A DNA stretch of 64,000 nucleotides, taken from contig CAMLLB010000015.1 in the NCBI GenBank assembly GCA_946480815.1, forward strand, positions 1 to 64,000. Reading direction: 5' to 3'. Shown here piece after piece: positions 54,523-63,556 of the stretch. Both the position numbers and the translations under genes were made by a program. Each line of letters begins with the position of its first letter. Position 1 is the first letter of the stretch. A model generated the notes under the pieces. It was not told the origin of the DNA. It ran no database searches and saw only the letters and a list, made by a program, of their open reading frames with translations. The DNA comes from an uncultured Flavobacteriales bacterium. GTDB taxonomy: Bacteria; Bacteroidota; Bacteroidia; Flavobacteriales; Crocinitomicaceae.

Positions 54523-55599
54523 ATGAAAATACTTGTTCCTATTTTACTCTTGCTTGTTGTTGGTTGTGGCTCAAAAAGTGAGACTATTCATCCGAAAATT
54601 CAGAATATTTCATCCTCTGTATATGCATCGGGCACCATTAAAAGTAAAAGTCAGTACCAGGCAGTTCCATTAGTTTCGGGAATTGTCCGTGATGTTTATG
54701 TGGACGATGGGGATTATGTGCAAAAGGGACAATTGCTGTTCAGAATTGACAATAAAGCTCAGCTTATCAATGAAGAAAATGCGGCACTTTCCGCTTCTTA
54801 TTATGATTTGAGTTCCAATCAGGACAAATTGGAAGATGCACGAAACAGCATCCAACTGGCAAGGGAAAAACTGAAAACAGATTCCCTTATGTATGTACGC
54901 CAGCTAAACCTGTATAATCAGAATGTCATTTCAAAAGTAGAGCTGGAGCAACGTGAACTGGCGTACCAAAGTTCTCAAAATGCATTATCCAATGCGATTA
55001 TTCGTTACAATGATCTGAAAAGACAAATCAATTTCAGTGCGAAACAATCGAAGAATAATTTAGCCTTGTCTTCAAAATCAGCGTCTGATTTCGAGATTCG
55101 AAGTGATATTGACGGAAGGGTTTACAGCGTTTTAATTGAAAAAGGAACTTTAGTAAGTCCGCAGATTCCCGTAGCTATTTTAGGATCAGCAGACAGTTTT
55201 GTCCTTGAAATGCAGGTGGACGAATACGACATCGCAAAAGTAGACTTAAACATGCGGGTTTTGATTACGATGGATAGCTACAAAGGACGGGTATTTGAAG
55301 CAAAAGTGAGCAAGATCAATCCGCTGATGAATGAACGTTCAAAGACATTTAAAGTAGAAGCAACTTTTATTAATCCACCGAAACGCATTTTCCCGAACAC
55401 TTCTTTTGAAGCGAATATTGTAATAGAATCAAAGAAAAAAGTGCTGACCATTCCAAGGACCTATTTATTAAAGGGGGATTCGGTCCTTTTAGTCAATGGG
55501 ACTAAGAAAAAAGTAGAAGTTGGGTTACGCGATTTTGAGCTTGTAGAAATTCGTTCAGGATTGAAATCGAAAGATGAAATAATGCTTGAAGCCGAATGA
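54523..55599 (+). CDS. periplasmic adaptor (HlyD/MacA-type) lipoprotein
   Basis: 358 residues from ATG 54523, which gives signal MKILVPILLLLVVGCGSKSE with lipobox VVGC. Standard membrane-fusion layout: a lipoyl half (VYASGTIKSKSQYQAVPLVS, VDDGDYVQKGQLLFRIDNKA), an alpha-helical hairpin (about 90-180), the second lipoyl half (DFEIRSDIDGRVYSVLIEKG) and beta-barrel domains. Its stop overlaps the start of the ABC permease gene (ATGA), so the three genes form an operon with the ATPase. It bridges the inner-membrane ABC pump to an outer-membrane exit duct, perhaps TolC-like, encoded elsewhere. Confidence 0.88.
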   Translation: MKILVPILLLLVVGCGSKSETIHPKIQNISSSVYASGTIKSKSQYQAVPLVSGIVRDVYVDDGDYVQKGQLLFRIDNKAQLINEENAALSASYYDLSSNQDKLEDARNSIQLAREKLKTDSLMYVRQLNLYNQNVISKVELEQRELAYQSSQNALSNAIIRYNDLKRQINFSAKQSKNNLALSSKSASDFEIRSDIDGRVYSVLIEKGTLVSPQIPVAILGSADSFVLEMQVDEYDIAKVDLNMRVLITMDSYKGRVFEAKVSKINPLMNERSKTFKVEATFINPPKRIFPNTSFEANIVIESKKKVLTIPRTYLLKGDSVLLVNGTKKKVEVGLRDFELVEIRSGLKSKDEIMLEAE

Positions 55600-56846
55600 G
55601 ATTTGGACTGATCATAAGTATTTCGAAGGCCTTATTACTGGCTCGCTGGAAACAGACACTTGTTGCAGCTATCGGTGTGACGTTTAGTATTACCATGTTT
55701 ATCACACTTTTGAGTTTCATGACGGGTTTGAATATTATGCTGGACAGTTTGATCCTTAACCGTACTCCGCATGTTCACATTTACAAAGAGGTACTTCCTT
55801 CTAAAAAACAACCTATAGATTATAAATCCTCGGCGTATAACTTTATAAGTTCGGTAAAACCAAAAAATGATTTGCTGGACCTTCGAAACAGCAGTGCAAT
55901 TATGAGATCTCTCAGAGATGATCCAAGGGTTTTGGGAGTCAGTCCGAAGGTCAGCGTTCAGGTATTTTACAATGTAGGCGCCGTTGATCTGAATGGTGTT
56001 TTGAATGGTATAGATGTAGCGGGAGAGAACAGGTTGTTCACATTTTCCGAGTATGTAGTGGAAGGAGATTATCAGGATCTCAAATATATTCCGAACAGCA
56101 TTATTTTGGGGAAAGGAGCAGCGGATAAGATCCTGGCAAATCTCGGTGACAATATTCAGATCACAACTTCAAAGGGAGAAAGGCTCCAGCTAAAGGTTGT
56201 AGGCTATTTTCAATCCGGACTTCAGGATATCGATAAAGTACAAAGTTATGTTTCATTGGCAACCGCTCAAAAATTAATGGGTGAGAGCAATAGCTATGTT
56301 ACGGACATTCAAGTGAAATTAAAGGACATGGTCCAGGCACCTGAAGTCGCAAAAGAATATGGGAATATCTATGAAGTGGAAGCGGTAGATATACAAACGG
56401 CTAATGCACAATTTGAAGCCGGTACCGCCATCAGGACTTTGATTTCGTATGCAGTAGGAATTACTTTATTGATTGTTGCAGGTTTTGGAATTTACAATAT
56501 CCTGAACATGATGATCTATGAAAAAATGGATACGATTGCTATTCTTAAAGCAACAGGATTTTCAGGAAAGGATGTAAAAAGGGTGTTTATTACAATTGCA
56601 CTTACCATCGGGGTTTTCGGAGGACTTTTCGGGCTCTTATTCGGGTTTTTAATCTCCACGGGGATTGATCAGATCCCTTTTAAAACGGAAGCACTTCCGA
56701 CGATCAAAACCTACCCGATCAATTATGATCCGAGATATTACCTGATAGGTGGAATTTTTTCGATTGTGACAACTTATTTTGCCGGTTATTTTCCTTCGCG
56801 AAAAGCAAGTAAGGTTGATCCGGTTGTAATCATTAGAGGGAAGTAA
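55596..56846 (+). CDS. ABC transporter permease (FtsX/MacB/LolCE type)
   Basis: 416 residues. N-terminal transmembrane helix (ALLLARWKQTLVAAIGVTFS ... MFITLLSFMTG), a large periplasmic domain (MacB_PCD-like, about 55-275), then three helices with the FtsX-type signature (AIRTLISYAVGITLLIVAGF, then GIYNILNMMIYEKMDTIAIL, then KATGFSGKDVKRVF). Such mechanotransmission permeases do not form a channel but pull on a periplasmic adaptor. Cotranscribed with the adaptor (4-bp overlap) and the ATPase (1-bp gap). Confidence 0.9.
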   Translation: MRFGLIISISKALLLARWKQTLVAAIGVTFSITMFITLLSFMTGLNIMLDSLILNRTPHVHIYKEVLPSKKQPIDYKSSAYNFISSVKPKNDLLDLRNSSAIMRSLRDDPRVLGVSPKVSVQVFYNVGAVDLNGVLNGIDVAGENRLFTFSEYVVEGDYQDLKYIPNSIILGKGAADKILANLGDNIQITTSKGERLQLKVVGYFQSGLQDIDKVQSYVSLATAQKLMGESNSYVTDIQVKLKDMVQAPEVAKEYGNIYEVEAVDIQTANAQFEAGTAIRTLISYAVGITLLIVAGFGIYNILNMMIYEKMDTIAILKATGFSGKDVKRVFITIALTIGVFGGLFGLLFGFLISTGIDQIPFKTEALPTIKTYPINYDPRYYLIGGIFSIVTTYFAGYFPSRKASKVDPVVIIRGK

Positions 56847-56847
56847 A

Positions 56848-57528
56848 ATGAGCACACCAATTCTGCAAACCAGGAATATTTCCAAGTATTTTCATGACCC
56901 GTATGATATTCAGGTTTTGAAAAATATCAGTTTTGAAGTTCAAAAAGGAGAATTTGTTTCCATCATCGGGAAATCCGGCTGTGGAAAATCAACGTTGCTG
57001 TACATCCTTTCAACGATGGATACGGATTATCAGGGAGATTTAGTGATAGATAATCAAATGATGCGCGGTAAAAAAGAAGGTGACCTGGCGCAGGTCAGGA
57101 ATGAGAAAATAGGTTTTGTCTTTCAGTTCCATTATTTGCTGAATGAATTTTCTGTGTTGAGAAACGTCATGCTGCCCGGTTTGAAACTAAATAAATTAAG
57201 TGCCGCTGAAGTAGAACATCACGCTTATGAAAAGCTGAAAATTTTAGGAATTCAGGATGAAGCGCTTAAATTACCGAACCAACTTTCGGGTGGGCAAAAA
57301 CAACGTGTGGCAATTGCAAGGGCTTTGATTAACAATCCTTTGATCCTGATGGGTGATGAACCGACCGGAAATTTGGATAAAAAGAATAGCGAGATCGTAT
57401 TCGGGATATTTAAGGAATTGGCGGAAGAATTCGGACAATCCTTGTTGATAGTCACCCACGATAACGAATTTGCTGAAAGAACACATCGGATCATAGAGAT
57501 GGAAGACGGGGCAATTATCCGGATGTAG
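56848..57528 (+). CDS. ABC transporter ATP-binding protein (LolD/MacB type)
   Basis: 226 residues. Walker A GKSGCGKSTLL (about 38-48), Q-loop GFVFQFHYLL, signature LSGGQKQRVAIARALI, Walker B LILMGDEPTGNLDKKN, H-loop LLIVTHDNEFAERTHRII. Typical MacB/LolD-family ATPase. With the permease and HlyD-like adaptor it forms a MacAB- or Lol-like system that could export a peptide, antibiotic or lipoprotein. The HxlR regulator gene directly downstream may control the operon. Confidence 0.92.
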   Translation: MSTPILQTRNISKYFHDPYDIQVLKNISFEVQKGEFVSIIGKSGCGKSTLLYILSTMDTDYQGDLVIDNQMMRGKKEGDLAQVRNEKIGFVFQFHYLLNEFSVLRNVMLPGLKLNKLSAAEVEHHAYEKLKILGIQDEALKLPNQLSGGQKQRVAIARALINNPLILMGDEPTGNLDKKNSEIVFGIFKELAEEFGQSLLIVTHDNEFAERTHRIIEMEDGAIIRM

Positions 57529-57576
57529 GATGGTTGAAAAACACATTTAAGTTTACTTTTTACCTATATTTCCTTT

Positions 57577-57592
57577 TGGAAACTAGTTTCCA
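57577..57592. promoter_or_regulatory. 16-bp perfect palindrome upstream of the HxlR gene
   Basis: TGGAAACTAGTTTCCA, no spacer, 49 bp before the likely HxlR start codon. A good candidate operator for the HxlR-family protein itself. Confidence 0.5.
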
Positions 57593-57641
57593 CGAAGAAA
57601 CTCATTATAAAATCAGATCTTTAGCAACGTATTTTTGCATT

Positions 57642-58007
57642 ATGGCAATGAAAAAGAAACTTATTCACGAACCGGCTGCCTGCGCAGGAAGAATGCTTGC
57701 AATCAGAGATACGCTGGAATTGCTTTCCGGAAAATGGAAAATTCAGATCATCGGGACCCTGATATTCGAGAACTCCATGAAGTTCATGGAACTGAAACGG
57801 AATATTCCGGGAATCGGTGCCAAAATGCTTTCAAAGGAATTGCAGGAATTGGAAATCAATCAATTGATTACGCGAACGGTTTGCGACACGAAACCGATTA
57901 CAGTCGAATATAAGATAACTCCTTATGGGCTAACACTTCAGCCGATCATTGGCGAATTAGCTGCCTGGGGGTCCAATCACCGCAAGCACTTGTTCAGCAA
58001 AAGCTGA
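57642..58007 (+). CDS. HxlR-family transcriptional regulator
   Basis: 121 residues from ATG 57642; the longer frame upstream runs through the palindromic operator region and is unlikely to be translated. Winged helix: RDTLELLSGKWKIQIIGTLI, then MKFMELKRNIPGIGAKMLSK, then ELQELEINQLITRTV. HxlR proteins often respond to quinones, diamide or aldehydes through an N-terminal Cys, and a Cys is present here in EPAACAGRML. Located after the ABC export operon, which it may regulate. Confidence 0.88.
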   Translation: MAMKKKLIHEPAACAGRMLAIRDTLELLSGKWKIQIIGTLIFENSMKFMELKRNIPGIGAKMLSKELQELEINQLITRTVCDTKPITVEYKITPYGLTLQPIIGELAAWGSNHRKHLFSKS

Positions 58008-58012
58008 ATTGC

Positions 58013-58426
58013 TTAATGCAAATGAATGTTTTTGAAAATGGCGCGACACTCACAAGTACCTCCGCCCTTTTTGTTCTTGTCTACTTCGTTGAATACGTAG
58101 TTGCTGTCGCTGTTTAAGTTCAGGTCCAAAACCAATGTAGTGTCTGCAGCCCGACCACTGATAGAATCCAGATACATTTTGCAGGGACTGAACTGAGCCA
58201 TGTTCTTATGCCCGTTTCTTTCCAAAATGATCGTTTCACTTTTACGGGCAATGAAAAAACTGTCTACAGTAAAGAACACGGTCGAAGCAGAATCTGTCCG
58301 TTCATAAACCCGGATCCAAACATCATAATCAGAATCATTTTGAATCACTTGATTGTACTTCACACTTGGATCCTTACATGCAGCAAGAATTAAAAGAAGT
58401 GCTATAAGGGGTAGAATTTGCTTCAT
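58013..58426 (-). CDS. small lipoprotein of unknown function
   Basis: 137 residues. Signal MKQILPLIALLLILAACKDP with lipobox LAAC. The mature part is short and beta-rich (YNQVIQNDSDYDVWIRVYER). Two further Cys near the C-terminus (GGTCECRAIF). No family recognised. Convergent with the HxlR gene, 5 bp apart. Confidence 0.68.
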   Translation of the reverse strand: MKQILPLIALLLILAACKDPSVKYNQVIQNDSDYDVWIRVYERTDSASTVFFTVDSFFIARKSETIILERNGHKNMAQFSPCKMYLDSISGRAADTTLVLDLNLNSDSNYVFNEVDKNKKGGGTCECRAIFKNIHLH

Positions 58427-58477
58427 GTTTCAAAGGTATGAAAACCAAAACCAATAATTGAAAATGGAGAATGTTAA

Positions 58478-58497
58478 AATTGAAAAGCTTTTCAATT
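58478..58497 (-). terminator. palindromic hairpin after the outer-membrane barrel gene
   Basis: AATTGAAAAG-CTTTTCAATT, a 20-bp perfect palindrome just after the stop codon at 58505 and followed on the minus strand by TTAACATT. Probably a weak terminator. Confidence 0.5.
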
Positions 58498-58504
58498 GTC
58501 AATT

Positions 58505-60232
58505 TTAAAAGCGGATCGTTACACCCACCATTGCCTGGAAGCCCTGAACCGGGTAATTATACCATCTTTTGTATCGTTGAGCAGCAACGTTATTTAGGTT
58601 GATGAACCCGGAAACACGCTTGTTGTAACGATATTCCAATCCGATATTAGCATCAGCCAGGAAGCCCAGTTTCAAACCAAATTGGTTGTTTTCTTCCAAT
58701 ACATCTTTTCCGGCAGCAAATACCTGAGCTCTTCTTCCACCTTCCAGGTTCGCATCAACAGTTAAAATAAACTTATCGTACAAGTTGTATGTTCCGCGTA
58801 AAATAACCTGGAATTGAGGCAGGTTCCATGCGAAGATGTTGTTCCTTGCGTTGTAAGAATAGTATCGTCCGATCACATCAATTTTCACCTTTTCTTTCAA
58901 TTGGTAATAGATCGACCCTTCCAGTTTGGTAATGTTCATCGTATCGTAGATCACATTGAAACGGTTTCTTCCCGAATAAACAGTATCCGTTACGAAGAGC
59001 GCTTTGCCTTTTACATGAGAAAAACTTGCAAATACATTGAATCCGATTCGTTTGGACAAGGTTCCTTTAATACCAACATAACCATCTGCAGCTTTGTGTT
59101 CATTCTGCAAAGAAACATTGGACAAGGTAAATTCATTTTCGTCTGTAATTCGTTTGAATGACTGCTGGGTCAAACCTCCTGTTACTCCCACATATGGGAT
59201 CAGGATATCATTGAACAACGAATATTTTACTTCGGCAATTGGGTACAGGTAAACTTTGTCTTTTGTTCCAAAGCTGGCAGTCAGATCAACTCCGATTTTG
59301 GCCTTTAACTTCCGATTTTTGGAATACGTGCTGATACTTGGTTTTAAACTGATGATCGTGTTTTTGTTTTCCAAACCGGAATTCAAAAATCCGGGCATTG
59401 TATCATTCAGTATTCCGTATTTATAAGAGTTGTGAAGAATATCCAGGTCCGCAGCAAAGATCTCGGTTCCCCATTTGTATTCTGCTCCTGTGCGGATTGC
59501 GAAGAAATTTTCGCGTGCATTCCAATCACTTAAAGAATCTGCTTTTGGTTTTTTATCGTTGAAATGACGGTATTCCATTCCCAGTTTCCAATTCAAACCT
59601 AAGCTGTCTTTTGCATGTGAATGAAAGCCGGCTTTCAACCCGAAGGTATTGAAGCGCTGTGCAATACTGTCTTTATCTGCGTCCTCATTCGGGAAACCAT
59701 AAAAGTGAAGTCCCTGATTACGATAATAGGATTCTGCATCCCAGCTGTATTTCTTTTCGTTTACGCCCACGAACGCGCGAGCAGTTGTTCTGTCGAAATT
59801 TGCCGGAGCCACATTCTGCATTTTTCCAAAAGAACTCAAATGCTGGATATTTCCACCATAATGCATTTTCCTGCTGCGGCCGTTGTTGTAATAAACTTCG
59901 GCAAGCGGCATCAATAACGAACCAATCCCGATGCGCGCGTAACCGTTATACAGCTGCGGTAATTTTTGCTGCAGGTTGACCTTTGCAGGTTCAATTTTAG
60001 GGATCTCGAAAGTAGGTTCGTAGTTAATGGAAAGCAGAGGATAAGAAGTTGATGGAATCGGGAAAACCGTGTCCAGGATTTTTGGCTGGGAATTCAGACG
60101 ACTGGCATTTTCAACTGTTCGTGTACCGGTAGCGCTAATGATTACATCGGTTCCTTCCTGCCCGAACACATGCGAAAATGATCCGATCAATACCGCACTT
60201 ACAAGCGTTAATATGTGTGTACTTCTCTTCAT
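58505..60232 (-). CDS. outer-membrane beta-barrel protein (porin-like)
   Basis: 575 residues. Signal peptide MKRSTHILTLVSAVLIGSFS followed by HVFGQ. A short N-terminal region is followed by many amphipathic beta-strands (YARIGIGSLLMPLAEVYYN, KYSWDAESYYRNQGLHFYG, IYYQLKEKVKIDVIGRYYS) ending in FQAMVGVTIRF, a C-terminal Phe typical of BAM substrates. No plug domain is visible, so it looks like a TonB-receptor-like barrel without plug or a wide porin. Its start codon overlaps the stop codon of the TPR gene, implying strict coupling. Confidence 0.8.
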   Translation of the reverse strand: MKRSTHILTLVSAVLIGSFSHVFGQEGTDVIISATGTRTVENASRLNSQPKILDTVFPIPSTSYPLLSINYEPTFEIPKIEPAKVNLQQKLPQLYNGYARIGIGSLLMPLAEVYYNNGRSRKMHYGGNIQHLSSFGKMQNVAPANFDRTTARAFVGVNEKKYSWDAESYYRNQGLHFYGFPNEDADKDSIAQRFNTFGLKAGFHSHAKDSLGLNWKLGMEYRHFNDKKPKADSLSDWNARENFFAIRTGAEYKWGTEIFAADLDILHNSYKYGILNDTMPGFLNSGLENKNTIISLKPSISTYSKNRKLKAKIGVDLTASFGTKDKVYLYPIAEVKYSLFNDILIPYVGVTGGLTQQSFKRITDENEFTLSNVSLQNEHKAADGYVGIKGTLSKRIGFNVFASFSHVKGKALFVTDTVYSGRNRFNVIYDTMNITKLEGSIYYQLKEKVKIDVIGRYYSYNARNNIFAWNLPQFQVILRGTYNLYDKFILTVDANLEGGRRAQVFAAGKDVLEENNQFGLKLGFLADANIGLEYRYNKRVSGFINLNNVAAQRYKRWYNYPVQGFQAMVGVTIRF

Positions 60233-63200
60233 TATTTCCCTGTTTTTTCATCCACTTCAATGACCGTAGGCTCGCTCGGATTCGTCAAAGTTTTTGGTTG
60301 TGTTTTCAATTGCATAATCTCATCGTACAATTCGGCAGCTTCCTGCTGAATGCCATCATCTTTTACCGGATAGTGATCAATCACCGATTTGATCGTATTC
60401 TCTGCCTGGAACAGGTCTTTTTTCTGAAGCAATACCTTCGTTTGCAGAATCAATCCTTTTGCAATCCAGTAATCATAACCCGGTTTCATCTTCAACAATT
60501 CCCTGATTACGGTTTCCGTTTTAGTATAATCTGCCTGCTCAAATGCATTCAATGCAATCGTGTATTTGGATTCTGCAGCCCAAACAGTAGTCGTATTTTT
60601 GATTACATAGTCTAAAGACAATTGTGCTTCGGCATAACGTTTTTCTTTGGAAAGTGAAATTCCTTTGATGAATTCCGCTTCCAGTTTCAATTGGGTAGTT
60701 TGCTGAACACCCAGTACTTTTTGGGCATATTCAACCGCATTGGCATAATTCTCCAACAGGAAATGACAGCGCATCAACCCGATTCGGGCATTGTTCAAAA
60801 ATTCCGGGTTGGAACTGACTTCTTCCGTTCGTTTGTAATACGGAAGTGCGGCTTCTTTTTGAGTTCCATTAAAGAGGAATTTGGCCGTCCGGACCGAAGC
60901 CAGTTCCGTATAATCGTCATTCGGACCGGCAAGTGTGATCTTGTAAATGTCAATCGCATCTGCTTCTCTCTTCAAACGGTACAAAGCATCTGCTTTTTGA
61001 TTCATTGCATCGCGGTAGAATTTACCGTTCGGGTATTTATTCAGATACTTGTCGAACTCAGTAATGGAAGCATTCCATTCTTCTTTTTCATAGAGGTCAA
61101 ATCCCTGGCGGTAATACTCATCTTCCACCTGGGTTGCGATGGAATCAGCACAGCTGTATTTTCCAGCCAAACCTTCAATCTTGTTTAACAAGCGTTGTGC
61201 ACGATAAACAGCTACAAGCGAACTTACTTCACGCTCACAGATGGTATCACTCACAGTGAATTCATTCAGGACTTTGGTATAATACGTTTCTGCCTGGTTG
61301 TAATTTGCACGTTTGAAAGCAATATCACCCAGGTAATGGTAAGCATCTTTTACCATGTTGCTGGACGGATAATCGGAAATAATCTGCTTGTAATAACGTT
61401 CCGATTTATCCAGGTTTTCCTTTTCAAAATAAGCACGTGCAATATCCGCAATGGCGCGTTGCATGTACCGGGATTTAGGATAATTATTGATGAGGTCGGT
61501 TAAACTTTGAATCCGTTCATCCTGCTTGTTCATGAAGTTGTATGTACGGGCCATGTAATACAATGCCTGGTCGTCGTATCCTGCTTTCAAATTATATGCC
61601 GCTTTGTAATTATCAATTGCCGCCTGGTTAGTTGCGAAATCTGCGTTGATAACCCGGTAATATTCATCACCCAAACGCATGTAAGCATCTGCTTTTTTGT
61701 GAATATCCGTCAGGTTTGGCTGTTTTAAATATTCTCTGAAAGCGCTTTGAGTTTCAGGATAGTTTTTCAATGCCAGGTAAGCATATCCTTTGTTGTAGAT
61801 GGCATCGTTTCGCAAGCCACTTAACTGGGAACCGGACATTCCCATGAATTGGGTGTATTTCTTAATTGCTTCAGAGTACTTTTTCAAATAAAACTCTGCA
61901 TCTGCACTCCAATACATGGCCTTCGCACTGATCTCCGGACTGATCGGGTATTTATCTACCAATTCAAAAGCTGTTATTGCATTTGCGTATTCCGATTTCT
62001 GGAATAATTCCACTCCTCTGTTGAAAGCAATCAACTGGTAAGCAGATTTCAGTTTGATGTCCTTGTTGGTCAGCTGATCCAAAGATTCCAAAGCTTTCTG
62101 GTAATTCTTGGTAGAAGTATATACGTTTACCAGGTATTGATAAATAACCGGTTTTCGTTTTGAATCGGGGTATTTTTCAAGGTATAATTTGAATGCTTCA
62201 ACGGCTTCATCGTATGCATTCATGTCCAGCTTATAAGAAAGCAGGGCATAGTTGTACAAGGCATCTTCCTGGATCATTTTGTCCATATCCAGCTGACTGG
62301 CCGCTTCAAAGGCGGTTCTGGCGTAAACGAGCTCATTCAGGTTCGTGTAACATTCTCCTGCATGGTACAAGGCGATCTGTCCTAACACGTCTTTTTCGCG
62401 TGCTACACGGTCAAAGTACTTAACAGCTTTTGTGCAATTGGATGTGCGCGAATAAGCAAGCGCAAGTGCATAATCGTCGTCTCGCGTGGTGTTCGATTTC
62501 GAGTTGTATAATTCCAGGTACGGAAGTGCCTCATCGTATTTCTCCAAATGGAAATAACTGTCCCCGATAATGTGGCTGATCTCCACTTGTTCGGCAGGTT
62601 TCAAACTGTCAACCTTACTTGGGGCAAAGTCAACGACTTCCTGATACTTGTGCTGGATGTAGTAGATCTGTGTAATGTAATACGGAACTACGCGATTGAA
62701 ACGATTGTCGGTCAATAGTTTTTCAAACCCTTCCAAAGCTGTTTGGTACGAGCTGTCCAGATAACAAATATGAGAGTAATAGTAGAGGCTTGGTGCTCCG
62801 TACTGACTGCTTGAATCCTTTACTTCATAAAAAGCCAATTTGGATTCCGGGTATTGCTTTTCATCAAAGTAAGCATAACCCAATTTGAAGTAGTATTCTT
62901 CCTGGTTTTCTTTATCAACGGTCGATCTGCTTAGTTGTTTGAAGTATTCAATGGACTTTTTGTAATCCTTTTTTTGGTAGTAATACCGGCCGATCTGGAA
63001 TAGAATATTGCTTCGATAAATGCTTTCCGGGTATTCCCTGTTGAATGTTTCAAGCAAATCAATAGCATCGTTATTGAAGAGCTCCAATGCGGAAAGACCT
63101 TCATAATACAAGGCTTTGATGTAGTATGAATCGTTTTTGGAACCCTTATAATCTGTAATAAATAAGCGAAATTCTTTGCGTGCTGCACTGTATTGTTCTT

Positions 63201-63318
63201 TCTCAAACAAATCTTCTGCTTTGTAGAATCCACTCAGCGGAGAATGGTACTTCTCACTTGCCTGGGACCATGCCGAAGAGCTTGCAACAAGTAGAAAAAG
63301 GATAAAAATAAAACGCAT
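60232..63318 (-). CDS. large periplasmic TPR-repeat protein
   Basis: 1028 residues. Signal peptide MRFIFILFLLVASSSAWSQ, then many TPR and Sel1-like repeats (for example FEKEQYSAARKEFRLFITDY, KKDYKKSIEYFKQLSRST, NLDKSERYYKQIISDYPSSN, NYNQAETYYTKVLNEF, EWNASITEFDKYLNKYPNGK). The YPNG/YPxS loops resemble BamD-type repeats. It likely binds other envelope proteins. The TAA stop overlaps the ATG of the outer-membrane barrel gene by one base, so the two should act together. The two-gene layout of a giant TPR protein plus barrel is common in Bacteroidota, but its function is not established. Confidence 0.85.
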   Translation of the reverse strand: MRFIFILFLLVASSSAWSQASEKYHSPLSGFYKAEDLFEKEQYSAARKEFRLFITDYKGSKNDSYYIKALYYEGLSALELFNNDAIDLLETFNREYPESIYRSNILFQIGRYYYQKKDYKKSIEYFKQLSRSTVDKENQEEYYFKLGYAYFDEKQYPESKLAFYEVKDSSSQYGAPSLYYYSHICYLDSSYQTALEGFEKLLTDNRFNRVVPYYITQIYYIQHKYQEVVDFAPSKVDSLKPAEQVEISHIIGDSYFHLEKYDEALPYLELYNSKSNTTRDDDYALALAYSRTSNCTKAVKYFDRVAREKDVLGQIALYHAGECYTNLNELVYARTAFEAASQLDMDKMIQEDALYNYALLSYKLDMNAYDEAVEAFKLYLEKYPDSKRKPVIYQYLVNVYTSTKNYQKALESLDQLTNKDIKLKSAYQLIAFNRGVELFQKSEYANAITAFELVDKYPISPEISAKAMYWSADAEFYLKKYSEAIKKYTQFMGMSGSQLSGLRNDAIYNKGYAYLALKNYPETQSAFREYLKQPNLTDIHKKADAYMRLGDEYYRVINADFATNQAAIDNYKAAYNLKAGYDDQALYYMARTYNFMNKQDERIQSLTDLINNYPKSRYMQRAIADIARAYFEKENLDKSERYYKQIISDYPSSNMVKDAYHYLGDIAFKRANYNQAETYYTKVLNEFTVSDTICEREVSSLVAVYRAQRLLNKIEGLAGKYSCADSIATQVEDEYYRQGFDLYEKEEWNASITEFDKYLNKYPNGKFYRDAMNQKADALYRLKREADAIDIYKITLAGPNDDYTELASVRTAKFLFNGTQKEAALPYYKRTEEVSSNPEFLNNARIGLMRCHFLLENYANAVEYAQKVLGVQQTTQLKLEAEFIKGISLSKEKRYAEAQLSLDYVIKNTTTVWAAESKYTIALNAFEQADYTKTETVIRELLKMKPGYDYWIAKGLILQTKVLLQKKDLFQAENTIKSVIDHYPVKDDGIQQEAAELYDEIMQLKTQPKTLTNPSEPTVIEVDEKTGK

Positions 63319-63556
63319 TACAACTATTTTAAGATAGTAAAATTAAGTAGTACCCGAGGGAGAAAGGGCACGCGCGTTCAAAAGTTTTAAACGTATAACT
63401 GTTAAGAGATAATCTTGTTACACCTGATTTTTACGAATTGGAATTGTGAAATTTACATTGATATATTGTTCCATAAAATGTTCAAATGTTTCAGCCAAGG
63501 CTGATTCAAATGTTTGGCTTTTAGCATAAATGATATAATTCAATAAATTCAGAAAG

